Assembly (NCBI RefSeq): GCF_044597725.1
Contig: NZ_CP139003.1
Location: 558,001 to 622,000, forward strand
Origin: Bermanella sp044597725
Lineage (GTDB): Bacteria; Pseudomonadota; Gammaproteobacteria; Pseudomonadales; Oceanobacteraceae
DNA: 64,000 nt
Direction: 5' to 3'
Positions 60,908-64,000 of the stretch are shown piece after piece. The position numbers were made by a program, and so were the translations under genes. The notes under the pieces are model-generated. The model did not search any database and was not told the DNA's origin. It saw only the letters and a program-made list of their open reading frames with translations. Each line of letters begins with the position of its first letter. Within the stretch, counting starts at the first letter, position 1.

Positions 60908-63198
60908 ACGTACTCCGACAGATAGTACAAGAGGTGAACAGCGCGGAAGACTTAGACGCAGCGCTTTCCATTCTTGTGCGTCGAGTACAGGCGGCTATGA
61001 ATACCCAAGTCTGTTCGGTTTATGTTTTAGACCGCCCCAATAAACGTTACATTTTGCGTGCGACGCAAGGCCTTAATCAGAAAGCGGTGGGCAAGGTTAG
61101 TTTATCGAATGGCGAAGGTCTTGTAGGTTTGGTCGCTGCACGAGAAGAGCCCATCAACCTCGATGACGCATCGAGTCACCCAAAATATCGATATCTGAGT
61201 GAAACCGGAGAAGAAAAGTTTAATAGCTTCTTGGGTGTACCCATTATTCACCACAAACACATATTGGGTGTGCTTGTGGTTCAGCAAACTGAGGCTCGTC
61301 GCTTTGATGAAAGCGAAGAAGCCTTCATGGTCACCATGTCTGCTCAATTGGCTGCGGTGCTTGCCCATGCCGAAGCTACGGGGCAAGTTCTTGAACGCCG
61401 AATCGACCATAGGCCGAAAAAAGTTAAACGGGATGTGCAGATCAAAGGCTCGGCGGCGGCTCCAGGCATCGCCATTGGTGAGGTTGTGGTTATGTCCCCC
61501 ACAGCCGACCTATACGATGTGCCAGACAAAGAAACCAACGATGTGGAGCAAGAAGTCTCACGCTTTAATGCGGCCATCGAAGCGGCCCGCGAGCAAATAA
61601 AACAAGTCGGCAGAACCCTTAAAGACTTGCGCCCAGAAGAGCAGGCTTTATTTGATGTTTACGTAAAAATGCTTGATGACGATGCTCTTGGCACAGAAGT
61701 TATTAATCGTATCCGCAAGAATAATCAATGGGCCCAAGGTGCCTTGCGGGATGTTATTTTAGAATACGTACATCATTTTGACCGAATGGATGACCCTTAC
61801 CTGCGAGAGCGTGCCACGGATATTAAAGACTTGGGTACTCGTGTTTTAGCGCAATTAAAAGACACCATTGCACTTACTCAGCATCAATATTACCCCGAGC
61901 AATGTGTGCTTGTAAGTGAAGAATTGACCCCTTCTATGTTGGGAGAAATTCCTGAGAGCAAGCTAGTAGCGTTGGTCAGTGCAAAGGGGAGTCCTAACTC
62001 CCACGTTGCTATCTTGGCGCGAGCTATGGGCATTCCTACGGTAATGGGTGCGGCGGATTTACCAGTAAAACAAATGGATGGTATTAAGCTGATTGTGGAT
62101 GGTTATCGCGGTCGCCTATATATTCACCCATCTAAAAATATTGAAAGCCAATTCCGCGAAATCGTCGAAGAAGAAAAACAGCTTGTCGAAGGTTTTGAAG
62201 CAATAAAAGATTTACCTGCTCAAACGCTGGATGGACATCGTTTACAGCTTTGTGTGAATACGGGGTTGGTTACCGATGCATTGAGATCATTAAACCAAGG
62301 CGCCGAGGGTGTGGGTTTATATCGTACCGAAGTGCCGTTTATGATGCGTGAGCGATTCCCCTCAGAAAAAGAACAAGAAGATATTTATCGTAAGCAACTA
62401 GAAACCTTTGCTCCGCAAATGGTGACCATGCGTACCTTAGATATTGGCGGTGATAAGTCACTAACCTATTTCCCAATTGAAGAAGACAACCCATTTTTAG
62501 GTTGGCGCGGTATTCGCGTCACACTTGACCACCCTGAAATATTTTTGCTGCAAGTTCGGGCCATGCTTAAAGCCAGTGTTGGTTTGAATAACTTACGTAT
62601 TATGTTACCCATGATTACATCGGTAACCGAAGTCGAAGAAGCGCAACATCTAATTTATCGCGCTCATCAAGAGCTGGTGGATGAAGGCATTGATGTGGTT
62701 ATGCCCCAGATTGGCGTCATGATTGAAGTACCTGCCGCGGTATATCAAGCTAAACAATTAGCCAGCATGGTGGACTTTTTATCGGTGGGCTCAAATGACT
62801 TAACGCAATACTTGTTAGCGGTGGATCGCAATAACCCTCGGGTTGCCGAATTGTATACAGGTCTTCACCCTTCGGTCCTTATGGCATTGCAGCATGTTGT
62901 GGATGCCGGTAAAAGTGAAAACTGTCCTGTTAGTGTATGTGGTGAAATGGCAGGCACACCGGCAGCAGCCATTTTGTTAATGGCCATGGGCTTTGATATG
63001 TTATCCATGAACGCGGCTAACTTACCTCGTGTAAAGTCCGTTATTCGTAGTGTCACGTTTAGTTTCGCTCAGGAGCTATTACAACGTGTATTCGCTATGG
63101 ATAATGCGCAAATTATCGCAAGCGAAATTGAGCTTGCCCTTAATCGCTTGGGTCAGGGGCGCATTCTCGGCCCTGTGCAGCAGCAGTCATCTATTTAA
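60901..63198 (+). CDS. ptsP: Nitrogen phosphotransferase system enzyme I (PtsP)
   Basis: 765 residues: GAF domain (about 15-155, DAALSILVRRVQAAMNTQVC), then enzyme I with the phosphorylated His368 in GSPNSHVAILARAMG, the PEP-utilising block GEGVGLYRTEVPFM-like EGVGLYRTEVPFMM, and the C-terminal SVGSNDLTQY and VSVCGEMAG motifs. It takes phosphate from PEP and passes it to NPr and EIIA-Ntr; the GAF domain senses glutamine/2-oxoglutarate in relatives. Coupled to rppH; its stop lies 6 bases before the stop of the convergent outer-membrane protein. Confidence 0.96.
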   Translation: MLNVLRQIVQEVNSAEDLDAALSILVRRVQAAMNTQVCSVYVLDRPNKRYILRATQGLNQKAVGKVSLSNGEGLVGLVAAREEPINLDDASSHPKYRYLSETGEEKFNSFLGVPIIHHKHILGVLVVQQTEARRFDESEEAFMVTMSAQLAAVLAHAEATGQVLERRIDHRPKKVKRDVQIKGSAAAPGIAIGEVVVMSPTADLYDVPDKETNDVEQEVSRFNAAIEAAREQIKQVGRTLKDLRPEEQALFDVYVKMLDDDALGTEVINRIRKNNQWAQGALRDVILEYVHHFDRMDDPYLRERATDIKDLGTRVLAQLKDTIALTQHQYYPEQCVLVSEELTPSMLGEIPESKLVALVSAKGSPNSHVAILARAMGIPTVMGAADLPVKQMDGIKLIVDGYRGRLYIHPSKNIESQFREIVEEEKQLVEGFEAIKDLPAQTLDGHRLQLCVNTGLVTDALRSLNQGAEGVGLYRTEVPFMMRERFPSEKEQEDIYRKQLETFAPQMVTMRTLDIGGDKSLTYFPIEEDNPFLGWRGIRVTLDHPEIFLLQVRAMLKASVGLNNLRIMLPMITSVTEVEEAQHLIYRAHQELVDEGIDVVMPQIGVMIEVPAAVYQAKQLASMVDFLSVGSNDLTQYLLAVDRNNPRVAELYTGLHPSVLMALQHVVDAGKSENCPVSVCGEMAGTPAAAILLMAMGFDMLSMNAANLPRVKSVIRSVTFSFAQELLQRVFAMDNAQIIASEIELALNRLGQGRILGPVQQQSSI

Positions 63199-63204
63199 TA
63201 CTAC

Positions 63205-64000
63205 TCACAATGGCAGCAAAATTTGTAACTGGCTATTCGTATTTTGAGTGAGAGGGTTATCCTCGTTTTGCGTCACACTTAGACGGACGGTTAGAGGGAT
63301 CTTATTGAGTATCGTGGTATCAAAATCCAAGCTGGCTTCAAGTTGCGCAAACCTAACTCTGGGTGAATAGACCCTAGAGATATAAGTGTCTTTTATATCA
63401 AAATACCGATAGTTAAGGCGAAGTGCTTGGCGTCTTAATGAAATGGGAAATTTAAAATAGTAAGCCGAAGCGTTAAATACTTTTGCTAAACTCAACTCTG
63501 CTTTGCTGACGGATTCAGCGATTGTATCGTTATTTAAGCTGGGGATCGTAAAGCCGGTTTTATCTGTGCCAATAAACCCTTCGCTTGTTTCAAGCTGAAC
63601 ACCCTTCGTGATTAAATCAATACGGCCACTACTTTGCGAATGCTTACCTGCAATACCTGTATAAAATTGACCGCCCAATTCACGCCATAATTTAAATTCT
63701 AACGAATGAACATGGGTGTTGCGGTCTTTAGTATTTGCTAAAGTTAGGCTTGCTTGTTTATTGGCAAAGTAGCTGTACCCATATTGCTGTTGGTAGTTTA
63801 TCTGCATATTTAATGTTAATGGCTCACGTTCAAAACTAATATAATCTTGAAAGTATCCAAGCTCTGCGGAGCCGTACCAAAAGCCACTCCGTAAAAACGG
63901 AAATTTAGTATCAAGTGCTATTCCATAGTCACGGGTATCAAGGTTGGGTGCAATATCCGCAAAACCGTTCTCTACAACGTAATATGTTTGCGCGCCATAA
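63205..64000 (-). CDS. Beta-barrel outer-membrane protein, 5' end beyond the window
   Basis: The frame is open from the right edge; an ATG at 63807 is internal because the frame continues upstream without a stop (about 65 more codons, including YGIALDTKFPF and FWYGSAELGYFQDYIS). About 264 residues are visible. Alternating hydrophobic and polar strands rich in Y, F, R, T and S (for example LRLNYRYFDIKDTYIS, LEASLDFDTT) suggest antiparallel beta strands of an outer-membrane barrel. The end (NSQLQILLPL) lacks the usual final aromatic. No specific family recognised. Convergent with ptsP, six bases away. Confidence 0.65.
   Translation of the reverse strand, partial: YGAQTYYVVENGFADIAPNLDTRDYGIALDTKFPFLRSGFWYGSAELGYFQDYISFEREPLTLNMQINYQQQYGYSYFANKQASLTLANTKDRNTHVHSLEFKLWRELGGQFYTGIAGKHSQSSGRIDLITKGVQLETSEGFIGTDKTGFTIPSLNNDTIAESVSKAELSLAKVFNASAYYFKFPISLRRQALRLNYRYFDIKDTYISRVYSPRVRFAQLEASLDFDTTILNKIPLTVRLSVTQNEDNPLTQNTNSQLQILLPL

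Overview
The window reads as chromosomal DNA of a marine-type gammaproteobacterium with moderate to low GC. Several gene blocks follow the order known from Pseudomonas and related Oceanospirillales-like bacteria: radC / coaBC-dut-algC-argB-slmA, proC-yggS / pilT-pilU, rho-ubiD-ferredoxin reductase with trxA / ppx, gpmI-envC-ctpA-yibQ / rhodanese-secB, and rppH-ptsP. Genus assignment is inference; no rRNA is present.

The window splits at a tRNA-Arg(CCG) gene (25364-25440, minus strand). Left of it (1-25363) is accessory DNA. A giant surface or secreted polymorphic toxin, open at the left edge, fills the first 13.4 kb: PKD-type repeats, a von Willebrand A domain, about 18 cadherin-like/putative-Ig repeats, an inserted thrombospondin-C-like domain, RHS/YD repeats, an RHS core and a short C-terminal tip resembling ADP-ribosyltransferase toxins. 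A probable immunity gene follows at once. Then comes about 2 kb of decayed DNA with a toxin-tail remnant, another probable immunity gene, a broken piece of RHS core and a small orphan ORF.

From 15.7 to 24.9 kb lies a compact divergent module: a DUF6471 protein and a TelA-family protein leftward; a YqiJ-like OB-fold membrane protein, a YqiK-like flotillin and a 1646-residue DUF3686/AAA+ ATPase rightward. A perfect 16-bp palindrome lies between the two arms and an intrinsic-terminator-like hairpin separates flotillin from ATPase. The module ends at 2.6 tandem copies of a 174-bp unit, each carrying the last 19 nt of the tRNA-Arg, which suggests repeated integration or duplication at a tRNA attachment site. 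This module is the best candidate for a poorly described envelope-stress or defence system.

Right of the tRNA (25.4-64 kb) is largely core genome: GDP-mannose synthesis (manC, algC), cytochrome c5, a secreted phospholipase-like protein, nucleoid occlusion (slmA), arginine, CoA and dUTP metabolism, an orphan 7TM-DISM sensor kinase, twitching motility ATPases, ubiquinone synthesis, Rho, thioredoxin, polyphosphate metabolism, the EnvC/CtpA envelope operon, SecB, RlmI, an imelysin-like lipoprotein with a HAD phosphatase, and RppH-PtsP. A beta-barrel-like outer-membrane protein runs off the right edge.
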